A stretch of DNA of 64,000 nt from Entonaema liquescens. Lineage: Eukaryota > Ascomycota > Sordariomycetes > Xylariales > Xylariaceae. The DNA is taken from positions 3,038,001-3,102,000 of the forward strand of contig CADCSX010000006.1 of the NCBI GenBank assembly GCA_902805475.1, given 5' to 3'. The notes under the pieces were generated by a model. That model made no database searches and had not been told where the DNA came from. It saw nothing but the letters and a program-made list of their open reading frames with translations. The number at the start of each line of letters is the position of its first letter. Positions within the stretch are counted from its first letter, which is position 1. Positions 1-12,052 of this stretch are shown here, piece by piece. A program made the position numbers and the translations under genes.

Positions 1-367
1 GCAGTAGCCAAGAAGGGAGCCTACATTGCCTTACTGGCCCTGCCGTTGCGGCTTAATATTACCCAGTAGATTCATCCGCCGCTAGACAATATTCCCGAGA
101 CGACTTGACAGATTGTTCCCCCGCTGCGCGGCTGCACGAGTAAGTTTTGTGCGTGTGTGCGGCGCGTGTTCAGGGAACATTGGCCCATCGTCCATCCTCT
201 TGCGCCAGACGCGCGCTCCTTTCCTCCCTTCCCCCCCTCCCTTCTCGAGACCGGTCCATCCAGCCATCTCCATTGGCTTTCGATGCGCTCCTAGCGGCGG
301 CCCTATACCCTACTTACACGCCTCGTGAGGTAACATCACACTCGTTCTCACCTAAAGCGGGCTACCG
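1..367. other. Upstream flank of first gene, no gene seen
   Basis: No supportable gene. The stretch has pyrimidine-rich tracts around 210-245 that look like a fungal promoter or 5' leader for the gene starting near 386. Open frames on both strands are short and show no recognisable protein. Confidence 0.5.
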
Positions 368-385
368 GTGCTCGCGCACACGCAT

Positions 386-1629
386 ATGGCAATGGATCCT
401 ACACCGAGCCAGCCGACTTCGTCCGGGTCCGCTCCTCTCCGGATACCCGAGCCAACCACCACGTCATCCTTTACTCCCAGTCACGCTACTCCGGAACCAT
501 GCGTAGTGGACTCGCCGGTATCTCCGGCCTCGCCAAACGCCTTCGCGCGGTTCGAGTTCGAGGCTGGTCGCGGAAACGAAGGGTCCAAGATCCTCATGGT
601 AGAATGGGATCCTGCCCCGTCTGGGGAGGACGGCTGGGTCGTGACGTGGGAAACTAAGACGACGACGTTTCCGGTCATTGAGAAAGTGGAAGACGAGGAG
701 GAAGGCGTCAATGAAGAAGGACAACGCCGGCAACGTGTATACTTCTTATTACCCTCGGACGCCACAGTACCACCCGCAGTAACTATTTCCCACGCTGGCT
801 CGGGCCGGGCGCTGACGGCTAAGGCGATGCCGGCCATATTCGCGCCGGGGCTCGGGATCGGGTCCCGTGATGCGGGCCGTCGCGGCGTTTTGCACACGAT
901 ATGGGCGCGGCTGCGAGCCGGACAGCTCCAGGATGAGATCCGTGCGGAGCTCCGGGATAACAGCGAGAGCGTGGGGCTCGAAATGGCTGTACAAGAGCGG
1001 CTTTGGATCATCGACCATTTCGGTCTCGACGATCTCCGCGTTCCCGATACTATTTCCAGCGTTGCGGATACCGATTCCGCATCTCATGTACCTCCGCAAA
1101 GTCCGCGCTCGCCAGTAGGCGGCCGGCTAGGCGAGAAGTTAAAAGGGCTGAAGCTGGCGACTTCGCCGTCAGACTTGGCTAATCATTCAGGTAACCCTCC
1201 TTTATTTGTTTATGGCCCGTCCTATTTCCTCCCCCCTCTCCCAGGCACCTCGTCCTTTATTAGTCGAGGGGACTGATAAAAATCACACCTACCTAATCCA
1301 TAAACACATATCTTGCTTGCTGTTCACGTGTTGAAGCAGAAAAACTCACCTTTTCCTCTAGGCAGTCACTATTCGCATCAACACAACCCGTATATTCCAA
1401 AGCGCGATCCGCCCCTCCAGGTAAGAAAGAGGCGCCGGCGCTGAGGACAGGTGCAGACGTGGGTAATGTAGCGTCCCTCGATGCTGTTCTCGGCGGGAAC
1501 AAGCAACAGGCAGTTACTGCACCACCCGCGGCCCAGACCAAAGAGACAGAAGACGAGCTGTTCGCGCTACCCATGAGCCCACGCAGCCCCGATATGGGAG
1601 CTATAAGCCCGTTTAGCCTTCTGAAGTGA
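386..1629 (+). CDS. Conserved fungal protein of unknown function, two exons
   Basis: I do not recognise a named function. Exon 1 runs from 386 (an in-frame ATG at 368 is also possible) to 1190 and the last exon ends at a TGA at 1627-1629. The N-terminus is Ser/Thr/Pro-rich. The middle carries a well-structured segment, with GLGIGSRDAGRRGVLHTIWA followed by a Glu/Arg-rich helix and a QERLWIIDHFGL motif, which reads like a conserved fungal family. The C-terminus ends in a short SPRSPDMG...SPFSLLK tail. The intron begins with GTAACC at 1191; the best acceptor is the AG at 1360-1361. This join leaves the final exon one nucleotide out of frame. Adding one C to the C run at 1412-1415 restores a continuous frame of about 357 residues from 386; an alternative acceptor at 1401-1402 also keeps frame. 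The existence of the gene is fairly sure, the junction is not. Confidence 0.65.
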
Positions 1630-3930
1630 GACGAGAGAAGGGTGGATGTTAAGACGAGATATCTCCATCTCAACAGGGAAGATTAAGATAGGTCGTTGTG
1701 GGGCATGTGAAACCTGAGTTGGGCTTTAATACTAGTTAGAGAGACAGAGAGAGAATCCATATATGATTAGATGGGCAGAGCTTGCTTGAGGCAGCAAGGC
1801 GAAACAGGCGTAGACGAGAGGGGAGAAAGGGATATAGTGCGTAGGGTCGAGCTTGAAAATAGTAATAAGAAATCCAAAGTAAAGCAGTAACTGTAACTAG
1901 TAAAGTAAAGAGGCGTATGATCCGAGTGAAAGGGCGATACGCGGAACACAGCTCGATCCCGCCCTAGGAAAATACACACAAGTCCAGTCCCTCCCTTGCA
2001 GGGGAACGTGCCCCGGCACAGGACAAGGGGAACTTTCTTGGGACAGAGAGCCATAGGGTCGGGAGCGCCGGGAAAGGGGGGAGAGTCCCCCACGTGCCCT
2101 GTCACCGCCAGACTGCCGGATCCTTACCCAGCCACTCGGCTTTCCGCGCGGCTGCGTGTCATAGCGACCCAGGCCAACCCGTGGTCTGGGATACGCTACG
2201 CTACGCAACGCAGGTAATCAAACATATACTTCCCCATGGTAGCCGGAATAGCCTGCATCCATGTCTGCCCGGTATCTGATAACGCATCCGGCGGGGATGG
2301 GGACTGGATAAGTCGACGCTGCAGATCTTTAGAGCAGCAAGCAAGCAAGCAAGCGGATGTGATGTGATATGATGCTGCACGACGTTGCGAGATAGGAGTA
2401 TAGCATGGGCAAGTATACCCAGCAGTATACCAGTACCCTCGAAAGTCACTAGCACACCATGACCCCTCCGCCCATGGTATTAGAAATAGTAGTAGCGAGA
2501 AGGGAAAAGATCCAGGCTGATTAAGTTTGGTTCAAATAGCTGTATGGCGTATATTATAGCCCTACCGCGTAACGTCAACACGATCGCCCTTACAATCTCC
2601 TCCCCCCGTTCTACGCCGCGCCAACGCATAGCCGGCGTTAGCTGGGTTTATTGTACGTATGTAGGCAAAGACAAAGAATGAGGGACTAAATATATACGAT
2701 ACGCACGTTACGTAGTTCTAGGATATAGTATTCGTATCATCGTTACGTACGCATGTCTGTACGACACGAAACGACTGGTCCATGTATTTCCCCGTAACAT
2801 TGACCTATCATAGGTGGCTATAATTTATTTCATGACTTTGGACAATTCTACATTTCGTCTGCTTAGTCTAAGTCTATCACATCTATATACATGATAGATA
2901 GGTATATTAGATTAGGTACAGATGTAGGCCTATCGTAGAGCCCAATCCAATCCATAGTTTATAATCATTATCTACATCTACATAAATAACTCGAAGCCCG
3001 CTCCTCGTTGCTGCACGTGTCTAGGTGATAGTCACATGCTGTAACCCGTATACGTGCGTCGGTCCGAATAGAGGCCCCCTCTCGGCCATCGTCGCAACAG
3101 TCACTCTCGTGCAAGCTCGTCTGTGCTCCCATATCCACTTTGATTCGTCCAAGCTCCGCCCTATTATAGGCATGTCCGCCTGCTCTCCGCCTTTGTCCGA
3201 CCCGCTTGCAACTGCTCGTCCTGAAACGCTAACGCTTACGCCTATCAACCCACAGCCGTGAGGTGGTTGACTGGTAGGCAACCTCGGATCTTGTAGACTA
3301 CCATTGTCCTATTGTGGAGGGACCCTCGATCTAGCGGACGCTATGTTTAGAGAGTGTGAAGCCCTTAATAATACCCTCAGATGTAACCTGAATTGGACAT
3401 TCCGCAGCGAAGGACACTGTAGGAATCAAACGCACGAGGCCCTCGCATGTCTATTTTTCCCACTAGCCGCCGCGCTTCATCTCATCCACTCCCAAAACTG
3501 CCAGTCGGACCGTTTCCCTCAAATCTTGGATAAGCGGTTCGCCCACGATACCGCGCTTAAGAGAACCCCATACCAGATCGGCTCTAGAACACGGATAAAC
3601 CCCAAGGAACACGTGCGGCTACGCACACCCCGAGCGGGAAAGTAGATCGATATTAATCCGCGGTGGGATGGGTATCAATGCAGGTAGGTAAAAGAGTGCT
3701 TTCTCCAGCGTATCCACGATAGTCAGAGTAAACAATACCAATCCAGTGGTAAATACGTAAGCCAATATCGGCCAGACTGTAGTCGTCGTGCATGTCGTCC
3801 GAGCGCCGATAAGGCCAGAATCATACCAGTCGTATCGTGAGGGCGGGGATCAAGCGAACTCACATCGCACAAGGCCCGATCTCAACGCTGCTTCTTCCAG
3901 CGCTGTCTCCTAGAACTCAACGAAAGACTG
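1630..3930. other. Intergenic, 2.3 kb, no gene seen
   Basis: No supportable gene. The stretch is mixed: a GC-rich piece at 1950-2210 and an AT-rich piece at 2640-3000. A small GCAA tandem repeat lies at 2337-2354. The frame at 3304-3645 begins at a non-ATG codon, resembles nothing and shows no splice structure, so I left it out. Confidence 0.5.
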
Positions 3931-4859
3931 TCATCGCCAGCCCCCAACGCGGTGCTCATTCCACCTCTCACGCCTCTCATGCCTAAGATAAAACAGCTTC
4001 TTCGCATCGCGATACCGTCTCACCCAATCCAGCGTCTCCCTCTCCGTCGCGAGCTGCTCGCCCCCAACCCCAACCCCCTCGCTCCCGCCTCCTCCTCCAC
4101 CTCCCTCCAGAAAACTCTCCTCCAGCGCGCGGCACACGGCCTCCTGCTCCGCCAGGCTCTGCCCGAGCCGCGCGTACAGGGCCGCGGGGGAGAAGGGCGC
4201 CAGCGCGGCGTCCATCTCGGCTTGTTTCTGGCGCCACTGGCGCTCGAGGGCGTGCGTGGAGAGGAGCTGGGCTTGCGCCTGCGCGCGCTGCTGGGCGAGG
4301 CGCGCCTCGAGCTCGGTCAAGTGCGTGGCGAGGGCCACGTTATCGTCCAGCGCGGCGAGGAGCGCGTCGCGGGTCGAGGTTAGGGACGGGTGTGCTGTTG
4401 AGGGCGCGTGGGTAAGAGCGTCGAGAGTCGCTGGGCTGGACAGGATCTCGGCGAGGTCTTGTTTCCTACGTTAGGTGCTAGTTAGATAGATAGATAGCAG
4501 GTAACTCAGACTATGGAATATAGAAATTTTGCTCAGAGTAGGGCATGTATTATCAAGTAATCAGTTAGAGGTGCTTACGATTTATCCTCGAGGATCTTCG
4601 GTAACCACTGGTCGCCAGGATCCGGTATAATCTCTCGCTCTACGCCTCCGGTCATAGACGCCGAAGCGGGTATTAGGCCCGACGCATCCATACTAGAGGG
4701 GAAAACGCCCTTTCCCTCCATAGCTTTCGTAAATGCGTCATCCGGAATCGGTAGCGGTGGTTGAGGTGAGTTAGCAGCGGCGGGCGTACTTAGACGGCTA
4801 ACGTCGTGGCTGCTCGGTTTCGGAGGCGGTACAGGGGGTGGGGGAGTCGGGTTGTACAT
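3931..4859 (-). CDS. VPS37: ESCRT-I subunit Vps37 (Mod_r domain)
   Basis: This is a subunit of ESCRT-I, which sorts ubiquitinated membrane cargo into multivesicular endosomes in the cytosol/endosome surface. There are two exons on the minus strand: 4859-4579 and 4465-3931, joined by a 113-nt GT-AG intron, giving 271 residues in one clean frame. The N-terminus (about residues 1-80) is Pro-rich, starting with MYNPTPPPPVPPP, as in fungal Vps37 proteins. The rest is the Mod_r region: a GDQWLPKILEDKSKQDLAEIL start, a long Gln/Ala/Arg-rich coiled coil, and an ETLDWVRRYRDAKKLFYLRHER-type end. A Gly-rich insert (about eight Gly) sits in the coiled coil. The family assignment rests on the overall pattern of the Mod_r helices. 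Confidence 0.85.
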
Positions 4860-5504
4860 GGTGACTTTTCTTTTTAATACTTTGAGGTTTTATTAGAAGT
4901 TTCGAGTAATAATATTAGGATTTGACGCTAGACTATCCTCGAGATAATAGAAAAGCTGGCGCTTGTAAATGAATGAGATGCTAGCTGTGATGAATAAGTT
5001 GAGCTATTGAGCTGTTGGACGAAGTGGGTTGCGTACGGGTACATTACGTTAATGCTTATCTTATCTTTTAGATCGAACAGCAGCTTAAGGTACTTACATA
5101 TATACCCAGTATGGGGTAACATTCACGTGGTACGAATACCCGAATACCCATACCTATACCCCTTTTCACCTCGTCTATTCGCTGGATAGGTACCTAACCT
5201 AGTATCTTAAACCTGCAAATCACCTTAACATTAATTGATTTAGAAGAGACCTATTTGATCGCTCTCTAAACTATAAGTATTGTGTATGGCATTCGGATAA
5301 TCTTAGGTTGATCGTGCTATCCATAGACTACGGACATTCTCATATGTCCCAAAGAACGCCCTCACTTTTAATAGTCATCGTCTTGTCCTTAAGAATCACC
5401 AACGCCAGCAAGCCATAGCCATTCCGAAATGCAAAAATAGAAGAAGCATTACAAGTATTGGTCCTTGCCCATCCCATATAGACTTCAAGCATACGGGCCC
5501 TTCC
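4860..5504. other. Intergenic between VPS37 and NUP84
   Basis: AT-rich spacer. It holds the upstream region of VPS37 (minus strand) and the downstream region of NUP84 (minus strand). I see no gene or recognisable site in it. Confidence 0.5.
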
Positions 5505-8500
5505 TCATTTTTTCACCGACCACAATTCCTTAGTCCATCCGTGTTCTCGCATCATCCTCTTGCTATTGATGCCACCAGCTCCCTTTTATCGTTACTGCTT
5601 ATGGCCAATGCTTTGCTGCAGTTTGCGAAGCCCTCTACTAGCTCCTTCATTCGTCCCGCTTTCATAATAACCGCTGCAACATCCGCGTCCTTTTGGCGAT
5701 GACAGAAGCAAGCTCCATGCATTCTAGGAGGTACTCACGAGTCAGAGAAATACCTACGAAATGTAACACGCTGACGTATCCTATAATCGTCTCGGGCAGA
5801 TACGCGTCTCGAAGATACGTAAAGTCTTCGTCTTCTGATTGCTCTAGTTAGAAAGATTCATTCCTCAAGATGTTTATAACCAACCTTCAACGGTTTCCAT
5901 AAGCCAATTATTTAATATAGGGCGCATAAAACTCTTGATATTCTTTACTTCATGCCCAACGTTGGACCAGAAGTCTCTGCCTACTTTCTCCGCGGGGCTG
6001 TGTGGGAAATTAGCTCCATGTTGCCCGATGATAACACAAGCGGCATAAACAGTACTCACTCTTGGGCTAATAGTTCGCTAGAAGCAATAGTCTCCATCGA
6101 ATCCAAGGCTCGGATTAAGCACTCCATCTCGAAGAAGTTTTGTGCTACTGCAATATCTTCAGGAGTAAGGCTGCTATCATCTAATGAGCCGGCTGCAGCG
6201 CTTGCTCGAACCTCGTCAAACCACGATACGTCCGAGTCGTCCGGGTAGACGACGCCTGCCTTCCGCTTGAAAATTTCGCCGCAGCGAACTCGTTCAGATA
6301 AGGCACGAGCGGCATGAAAGTTGAATTGTTCTAATGCAAAATTAGCACCGAAAATTCTATTTTGATGTGCGATTAAGGGAGCTGCTTACTAAGGAAGCGT
6401 TTGTAGATAGCGGTGCCATATTGGAAAACCTCGTCCCAAAGACCATCGACAAGAAGGAACCATTCCAGCGACTGGATAAGATGCTCATCAATAGGGTCTA
6501 GGCTCTCTGGGGGTTCCCCAAGGAAGTCGGGCTTCAAAGGACGTCCATATTTGAGCGTGGGCGGATCGTTGGAGAAGACAGTAAATCTACCAAACGGCGG
6601 AGGGTGTTCTACAGGTTCGGGATGCTCCTGAAGTAGAGAACGAGGCTGAAATTTGACGAATTCGGCGACGTCCATATCGAGCTTCTCCATAAGTCTTAAT
6701 AGTATCTCTCGTTCGTGTTGGTCAGTTACGCTAGTAACATTTCTGCTCAGGGTGAAAAAGGCTCTATCCCCTTGCATTTGATTACAGTATAGCGGCATCA
6801 TATCTGTTAAGCCCGTTAGTCGTAAAGTGCTAACATAGGCGGAGACTATGTTTTCTCGCGCTTTGTGGCGTTCGGAAAGCTCCATATGTAAACCACCCTG
6901 TAACTCTTCTAGACTCGATATGATTAGATACACGTGGACCAAGATTCGTAGGCCGTTATGATCTCTTAGTTGGACAAATTTGGCATCGTCTATATCTTCA
7001 TCCGGGGCACTGAAGCGCGGTATCAAAGCCGATGTATCGCCTGAGTTTGCTGACTTTCCAAGTGCGAGACCGAGTTCGTAGGTGTACTGTTCTACATTGT
7101 TTGAAATGATAGCTGCTTGTAGGGCCTTCATGGGTGTCTTTGCCTCGACGGAAGTCTTCGCATTAGCCTCCAATGACTTGACGAGACGCTCTCCAACGGA
7201 AGCAGCATCACCATGAAATTGGACAGCGTTGAAGGCAGGGAATGCCTGGGTAACAACAGCCGTTGCGTCTGGTGAAGATCGCTTCATCAGGTAAGCATCG
7301 AACTGTGTCCGAAGCAAAGCATTATAATGGGCGTAGACAAAATCGTCCCAATCTTCGCAAACCTTCTCAACACTTGGAATATCGCCAGAAAGAATACCAT
7401 AGACGGCACGCTCGAAGTCGTCAGTACCTCCCTGTCTCGCCAAGGCGAAACAGGTACGCCGCCATAGGAGCATCGAGAGGGGCTCACAGCTAAATTGGCT
7501 CTCACCTTCGTCCTTTGACAAAGGCATAGCCGACATACTCACGGCTCGCCAGACTTCGGTTCTTTCGACACACCAATCTCGGATTTCGGCAATGCTTCGC
7601 CCCCTTCGTAGTAATTCGTAACATCCGAGCCAGATAGCCCTTTCAAAGTACTCATCCTGCGGTTGAAGTTTCCGATTCTGCCTCGTTGCTACGTCGGGAT
7701 CAAGCTGGGTCACTAAAGGGTTTGATCCATTCCGGAGTTTCTGCACAACATCGGCCGCATTAGGATCCAATGCTCCAGACCAACCATTCAAATTCTTCTG
7801 CATCTTGAGCGCAGACCTCGTATGAAGCCACCCATAAGCAACAATATCGCCTCTTTCCGCTTGCTGCTGATAGTCTCGGACCAATTCATCTATATCTACC
7901 CGTGATTCGTCTGCGCTAGTCTGCAGGCATTCCAGGATCGCCTTGCGTTCCTGGGCGGTAGAATCCGTCTGCATGAACTCGTCCCAGAGTTGCGCACATG
8001 ACTGGAATCTTGATACGTCGTGGCGCGCGGGCTTGAGAGAGGTCTTGTTCGGGTATCGTAGTGGTAGGAGGCGACGCAACATATCCCACGTTTGTGCTTC
8101 CAACTCCCAGTTTTTGAGTATTTCGGATGACGCTGGCGATTTTGCCAAATCATCTCCATCGTCAAGGTCCATGGAGTCCTGGCTGGAAATATCGTATGAA
8201 TGGCGGGTATCAGTCCCAGATAGTCGCCCTTGCGACTTACGCAAAGCGCGAACCTTTTAGCCGCATACTGGTAGTAAGTATCGACGAGTTTGAAGATGTC
8301 CGCGCGTCTCTCAGCGTTGGGCTTCTGTATTATTGAGAGGGAATCAAGGCCCTTAGCAAATTCCTCTGCATCTTGTGCGAATTCGTTTTCGGCATCATCG
8401 ACCATGGGCGACGCTATTGTCATGTCATTGTCAGCTTTCAACCACTCGCTAGATTCAATTGATTGCAGTGGTGTTGTACTTTGGTCATCTAGGTCAGGGG

Positions 8501-8558
8501 AGGGCGACGGCCCACCAAACTGGAGGCCAAATGCATGCTGAGGTCTTCGGGTGAGCAT
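5505..8558 (-). CDS. NUP84: Nucleoporin Nup84/Nup107, with two one-base frame breaks near the 3' end
   Basis: This is a scaffold subunit of the Y-complex (Nup84 complex) of the nuclear pore. Five exons: 8558-8241, 8178-6390, 6330-6060, 5997-5885 and 5834-5505, with introns of 62, 59, 62 and 50 nt; all phases agree. The body is an all-helical Nup84/Nup107 fold with typical stretches such as WLHTRSALKMQ, FERAIWLGCYELLRRGR and, near the end, AYLPETIIGYVSVLHFVG, LLECMELASVIA, DADVAAVIMKAGRMKEL and GWTKELWSVKK. In the last exon the frame breaks twice. Each break is cured by one extra A on the sense strand, at the AAAA runs read from + positions 5691-5694 and 5584-5587; the repaired protein would have about 940 residues, the usual length in filamentous fungi. 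Without repair the protein ends early, after about 880 residues. I regard sequencing error as more likely than gene loss, because Nup84 is a core pore protein. Confidence 0.88.
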
Positions 8559-9357
8559 TTTGAGGATGTGATGGAAGGCGACAAATAGTTGCGGATGGTT
8601 AATATATTTGGGCGAGGAGCTGGTTGCTAGCCAGCATCCTCCGAATTATCTGCGGTTACAAGCAATAGAGTGATCGCGGTATTATCGACTAGAAAGATGG
8701 GTAAAAGTGATAATGTTGGTTCTCTTTCGTAGCCTGGTTTAAAGAATGGGTGGAAATGCGATACTTGGTGTCGTCAGGAATGGAGCTGTCAAGCTCTCGC
8801 ACTAAAAAAGAATCAACGCGACTCAGGTCCTTATGCGTGTCGGCAGCTGCTACCAGTCAGAGGCATTGATATGATAAGGTTGGGTTGGAGAGTGGATAGA
8901 AAAGCGTGCCGTGGAATCGACCAATAGCAGCAAACCCCACTAGCCTCATTCGATTAGCCGCAGTGGCTGCAAGGGGAGTACAAAAGAATTTCTCTTGTCG
9001 AAAATTTTATTCTCTTTTCCTTTTTCTTCCTCAATGTCATCGGCATTCATATTAGAGTCTCGGGACAAGCCATTATTTCCTTCAATGCCTGTCCAGGTCC
9101 CATGCGGATCTCTCGCGCGCTCAATGATCGCCTAGAACGATTTCTACTCTTCGTAAATGTCGCCTGATTTCTTTGTTCGGGTTGTCGCAAAGGAGGAGAC
9201 GTAGAACATACCACACTCATCTCTCTATCGGTCTGTAGTGCCAGGTGCCTGGTTCTCTCGCAATGATAATGAGTGCAATGCCAAATGGGGGATCATTCCA
9301 GATTAAATCTAATGTTGATACATATGTCTATGTAATTTGTGAACTCCACTCATTATC
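8559..9357. other. Upstream region of NUP84, no gene seen
   Basis: Spacer between the NUP84 start and the CMC4 stop, both on the minus strand. It should hold the NUP84 promoter. I see no gene and no site I can name. Confidence 0.5.
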
Positions 9358-9799
9358 TTACTTGCTCTGTTCGTCTTGACGTTGCTTCATCTTTAACCGT
9401 AGAAGGCTTGCTTTTGGACAGCTAGCACTTGTTGCTCCGTCACCATGTTTTCGATAGAAAGCATCGCAACATTCGTACAAGGCATCGATGTAGCGAGAGC
9501 ATTTTGCTTCGTCATAGCCATTTTTCCCAAGACAGTCTGTACCAACATTAGAACTGAGCAGCAGCCCAAGCGTCCAAATTCCGTACCTTGAATAGCACAC
9601 TAGATGGGTGAATGTTAGTTACATTTTGCACATTTTAAATCTTGACCAACCGAACCCTGTATGTCACCATATATCCATCCATATATACCAAGTACTTACA
9701 GCCCGAGGATGACAAGGAGGTTTCGACTCGAGATCTTCTTTCAACCCCTATGCCATGGTTAACTAGAGAAGTTCCCATTGCATCAACGAGACAGACCAT
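9358..9799 (-). CDS. CMC4: Twin Cx9C mitochondrial protein Cmc4, with a 13-nt microexon
   Basis: Cmc4 is a small protein of the mitochondrial intermembrane space, imported and oxidised by the Mia40 pathway, related to human CMC4/MTCP1. The proposed exons are 9799-9797 (the ATG alone), 9747-9700, 9599-9587 (13 nt) and 9536-9358; together they give an 80-residue frame with all phases matching. The protein reads PPCHPRACAIQDCLGKNGYD, then a second helix ending IDALYECCDAFYRKHG and a third Cys in SASCPKA, followed by a basic tail. These Cys positions are those of the family. Without the microexon the segment CAIQ is lost. The first exon is the weakest part: the coding frame GLKEDLESK runs straight into a TAG upstream, so an ATG must be spliced on; the donor used here (GTCTGT) is weak. 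Confidence 0.82.
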
Positions 9800-11604
9800 A
9801 TTCTACTATTATAAGCCGTGTCGCTCTTCTAGGACTGCGTGGTAAACGGAGGACAAGATTATTAAAATGGATATTGAATGAATGACCTTTGATATAATAT
9901 CATCCAAGAGAACCCAGTAATGCGGCTCTAGTCTCTTGGTAGTTATCACTTTTAAACAGGTAGAGGTGTTGGTCTACAAGATTATTTATGCCACTAATTC
10001 GTCGAATATGACGTAGATTGTCTGTTAAAGCTAACCTCATCGGGTTTATTGTAAGGCGTATGTAAACCGAAAAATGATTGCAAAAGAGATATATCAGAAC
10101 ATAAGTTAAGCATTTATATCATACCTAAACATTTCCCACTATTATTCAGCCTTGCGGCATTGGGTCTACTTAGCTCCGTAGATTTTGTCACTCAAATATC
10201 AAGGTAGATATCATTATGGTTGCTAGAATATGATCATGATACGATGTAGGTAGTATCGGAGAGGACGCCCGGGATCCTTCAGTGTTTACTAGGAGTGGTT
10301 CGAGTACGCCAATAGAATTATATCTGCTAATTCGTTGTTCGTATCGATCCAATGAAATATCCACAGTATTAGAACGTCATAGCTACCCGCCGGGTTGTAT
10401 CCCTTATACCTGAGATCGACCTTTCAACCCATTTATATAGACATATATTCAAAGGATCAAGACCGTCAAAGTAAGGCTGGTTTGAATCTTCTTCCATGAT
10501 ACATTCCGACCCTGGTTGCCCAACTACCTTAAGCTATAGGGCATATTTGCTAGCTGAACAGTAGAGAATAGTATAGATACATGGCGCGCGTATAAGACGC
10601 ACCGGAGTATGTAGGCTAAAATCCTACACACCTACCGTGCATGTCTTACCTCGCAAAGCGACAGGGCCAGTTTTCAACGAATCGGAGATAAAGACTAGGT
10701 CTCCGATAAACCAGGCCTTTCTAAAAACTGAAAATGCACTGATTTCAAACCTCCGAATCGAAAAGAGATAACCGTCAAGAAATCATACAGGCCTATGATA
10801 AGCTAGTGATAATACAGTTTCTTAAGACATAGGTATATCGTACCAGTTTTAGCTGATATAATAAGATAAAATAAAAAATGATGTTAAGAAGGTGCGAGTG
10901 AACACTGTGAGGGGTATTTTGGATTGCTCACTTAAAGAAGAATGTGCTTGAAGAATATGTTTGAAGAATATGCTTGAAAGTTTAGACCTCCTTTCCAGAT
11001 ACAGCGCCTACCTGGTATGTATGTTTCGTATCCCCTATAATGCGTGAGTCTAGCCTGAAAGCAAAAGGTACTGTTAGGAGAGTATGACCTGCAGAAGGTA
11101 CTCCTTGCTAGTGCACTTACACTTGAAGCAAGTGCCCCGCATCTAGCGTGGTTATGGTCCTTGTTTCCACCTAGAAGGCGCCTCACGTAGCCTTCGCGTT
11201 GATTCCAAACTTCACCACCGCAATCGCATACTTCTCAAACTTCACTTCTCTTCTTTTGGCCACTTGCCTTTTCCCAATCCTTTTCCTCCGCCACTCTTCA
11301 AAAACTCATACTAATCCCACTGAGCGCTCTAAGTCTCTACAATCGAGTTTACTTACTACCATATTTACTTCTCGAGCGATTAGTACACTGTCTGCACTGC
11401 CCGTGAGTCTCACATCTTTTCCGTCTGCGTGAAAACATCAGGTCCTTCAATTAGTTTAGTTCCCCCCAAGAGTCAGCACGCAAACCTTGTGTTATCTTCT
11501 ACTAACTATAAAAAGGCTAGAGAACCGGCGTTTCCCAAAATTACGGCATACCAGACTTAGATCATCTGATAATCCTCCATTCACACGCACCCATTGCATT
11601 CACG
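9800..11604. other. Intergenic, 1.8 kb, mostly AT-rich
   Basis: AT-rich from about 9840 to 10920 with no gene seen. The last 400 bases are the pyrimidine-rich leader and promoter of the SUMO gene; the GTGAGT near 11406 may be the donor of a leader intron, which is a guess. On the minus strand an unrecognised frame with a good intron lies at 10932-11186 (listed separately). Confidence 0.45.
10932..11186 (-). CDS. Unrecognised short frame with a well-formed 66-nt intron (weak candidate)
   Basis: The frame codes for 84 residues if read through. It contains a consensus intron of 66 nt (GTAAGTG start, CTCCTAACAG branch region, TTTCAG end), a multiple of three, so both the spliced and unspliced forms stay open. 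Before the intron the protein reads MRRLLGGNKDHNHARCGALA and after it ARLTHYRGYETYIPG. The open frame extends upstream of the ATG to about 11240 without another ATG. It lies head to head with the SUMO gene and may overlap its leader. I do not recognise the protein; it could be a chance frame or a non-coding spliced transcript. Confidence 0.2.
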   Translation of the reverse strand: MRRLLGGNKDHNHARCGALASSVSALARSTFCRSYSPNSTFCFQARLTHYRGYETYIPGRRCIWKGGLNFQAYSSNIFFKHILL

Positions 11605-12052
11605 ATGTCCGGAGAGAACGACAGCGGAAGTCCTGCCGCGGAACGACAGGATGCACCTGCTGGCGGCAGCGAGCACCTGAATATTAAGGTGACCGACAAC
11701 AACAATGAAGTCTTCTTCAAAATTAAGCGCTCCACCAAGCTGGAGAAGTTGATGACGGCCTTTTGTGAGCGTCAAGGCAAAGTCGTCGATTCCGTGCGCT
11801 TCCTGTTCGAAGGGCAGCGAGTTCAAAAGAGCGATACACCCGACTCGGTAAGTCGCCAGCTAAGCCCTTATAGCTTCTCCAACTTTACTATAGCTACTAC
11901 TTCTTTACTTCGACACCCTATTTCTATCCTAAGAATTCATCCTTCGCGCATCCTTATGGGTTACGTAAGCTAACCATCTTGTTTCTCTCTAGCTGGAGAT
12001 GGCGGATGGTGACACTTTGGAAGTTCACCAAGAACAGGTGGGAGGCGCGTGA
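11605..12052 (+). CDS. SMT3: Small ubiquitin-like modifier (SUMO, Smt3/Pmt3)
   Basis: SUMO is conjugated to lysines of target proteins by the E1 (Aos1-Uba2), Ubc9 and E3 ligases, mostly in the nucleus. Exons are 11605-11847 and 11993-12052, joined by a 145-nt GT-AG intron, giving 100 residues. A flexible Ser/Gly-rich N-terminus of about 22 residues precedes the ubiquitin fold: HLNIKVTDNNNEVFFKIKRS, LEKLMTAFCERQGK, VRFLFEGQRV, DTLEVHQEQVGG. The protein ends ...VGGA, so the SUMO protease needs to remove a single Ala to expose the Gly-Gly end. All signature elements are present and nothing is unusual apart from the short tail. Confidence 0.95.

Noticed and set aside
3304..3645. 113-codon open frame
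   Set aside because: Starts at a non-ATG codon, has no recognisable protein and no splice signals.
5584..5694. Programmed frameshifting as the cause of the NUP84 breaks
   Set aside because: Two shifts in one gene and the same pattern in five unrelated genes make a consensus error more likely; no stem or stop arrangement for a frameshift signal is evident.
5723..5737. GTGAGT...TAG read as an intron in the last NUP84 exon
   Set aside because: Only 15 nt long, far too short, and it would remove conserved residues.
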